From assembly GCA_902766185.1 (NCBI GenBank), contig CACXCQ010000262.1, positions 1 through 6,085 on the forward strand: a stretch of 6,085 nucleotides of DNA, read 5' to 3'. This stretch comes from an uncultured Eubacteriales bacterium. Its GTDB lineage: Bacteria > Bacillota > Clostridia > Peptostreptococcales > Anaerovoracaceae. The notes beneath the pieces are model-generated. The model worked only from the letters and a program-made list of their open reading frames with translations. It did not search any database and was not told the origin of the DNA. Position numbers and translations under genes: made by a program. Position 1 is the first letter of the stretch. The number at the start of each line of letters is the position of its first letter. Below are positions 6,031 to 6,085 of the stretch, piece after piece.

Positions 6031-6085
6031 CAACTCGCTGAGTGGAGAGGCTGAGGGTAAGCGTCGAGCTCCGAAGGAGAATTCA
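6031..6085 (+). ncRNA. Possible glycine-riboswitch-like aptamer core, cut by the window end
   Basis: GGAGAG (6044-6049) and CCGAAGGAG (6071-6079) are separated by 21 nt, as in the two conserved segments of glycine riboswitch aptamers. GCTGA (6050-6054) can pair with TC/AGC (6064-6065, 6067-6069) around one bulged G. The base after GGAG is A where the known aptamers I recall have C or U, and the 3' part of the element lies outside the window. AAGGAG (6074-6079) could instead be the ribosome binding site of a gene starting just past the end, and CTCC-GAA-GGAG would form a small hairpin sequestering it. Low-confidence call from remembered consensus. Confidence 0.33.

Larger units (their letters stand above)
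5754..6085. other. 332-bp region without a convincing gene, rich in inverted repeats
   Basis: No open frame here shows protein-family features. It holds, in order, the second copy of the 14-bp duplication, a 6-bp inverted repeat ACCGGC/GCCGGT (5774-5779 and 5793-5798), a GC hairpin CCGGGG-N7-CCCCGG (5808-5826), two GTCGAGAT/ATCTCGAC inverted pairs (5860-5971), a 12-bp palindrome TCTGCGCGCAGA (5976-5987) followed four bases later by T5, and a riboswitch-like end. The density of paired segments suggests structured noncoding DNA or RNA and not degenerate coding sequence. Confidence 0.7.

Overview
The window looks like a piece of chromosome from an anaerobic, amino-acid-fermenting Gram-positive bacterium, probably a GC-rich member of the Clostridia (or less likely the Coriobacteriia). 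The reasoning is indirect. Two ferredoxin-linked 2-oxoacid oxidoreductases imply strict anaerobic metabolism, a class B sortase implies a Gram-positive wall, Shine-Dalgarno sites are strong, and base composition by eye is GC-rich. No taxon-specific marker is present, so the assignment is inference.

Positions 1-4865 hold five same-strand genes that read as one metabolic group. First is the 3' part of a PorB/VorB-type beta subunit of a 2-oxoacid:ferredoxin oxidoreductase, cut by the window edge. Then come iorA and iorB, the two subunits of indolepyruvate:ferredoxin oxidoreductase, joined by a one-base TAATG stop/start overlap. After a 122-bp gap containing a perfect 24-bp palindrome comes a PaaK-type arylacetate-CoA ligase, joined by another TAATG overlap to a small protein with two ACT domains. 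A strong intrinsic terminator at about 4884-4919 closes the group. IorAB converts aryl-pyruvates from aromatic amino acids to aryl-acetyl-CoA, CO2 and reduced ferredoxin. PaaK links aryl-acetyl-CoA with free aryl-acetate. The ACT protein probably senses an amino acid. The same enzymes could run in reverse to make aromatic amino acids from scavenged aryl-acetates.

Positions 4977-5753 hold an independent membrane-anchored class B sortase with an intact His/Cys/Arg active site. No sortase substrate or pilin gene is visible. Its last codons and stop are tandemly duplicated (14-bp unit).

Positions 5754-6085 contain no convincing gene but are rich in structure: GC-rich hairpins, two copies of an 8-bp inverted repeat (GTCGAGAT/ATCTCGAC) with exactly the same 23-nt internal spacing, the first followed by a T6 tract and so a likely terminator, and at the very end GGAGAG...CCGAAGGAG, which resembles the core of a glycine riboswitch or may partly be the ribosome binding site of the next gene. 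This tail is the least explained part of the window. No rRNA, tRNA, CRISPR array, transposase or phage gene was seen.
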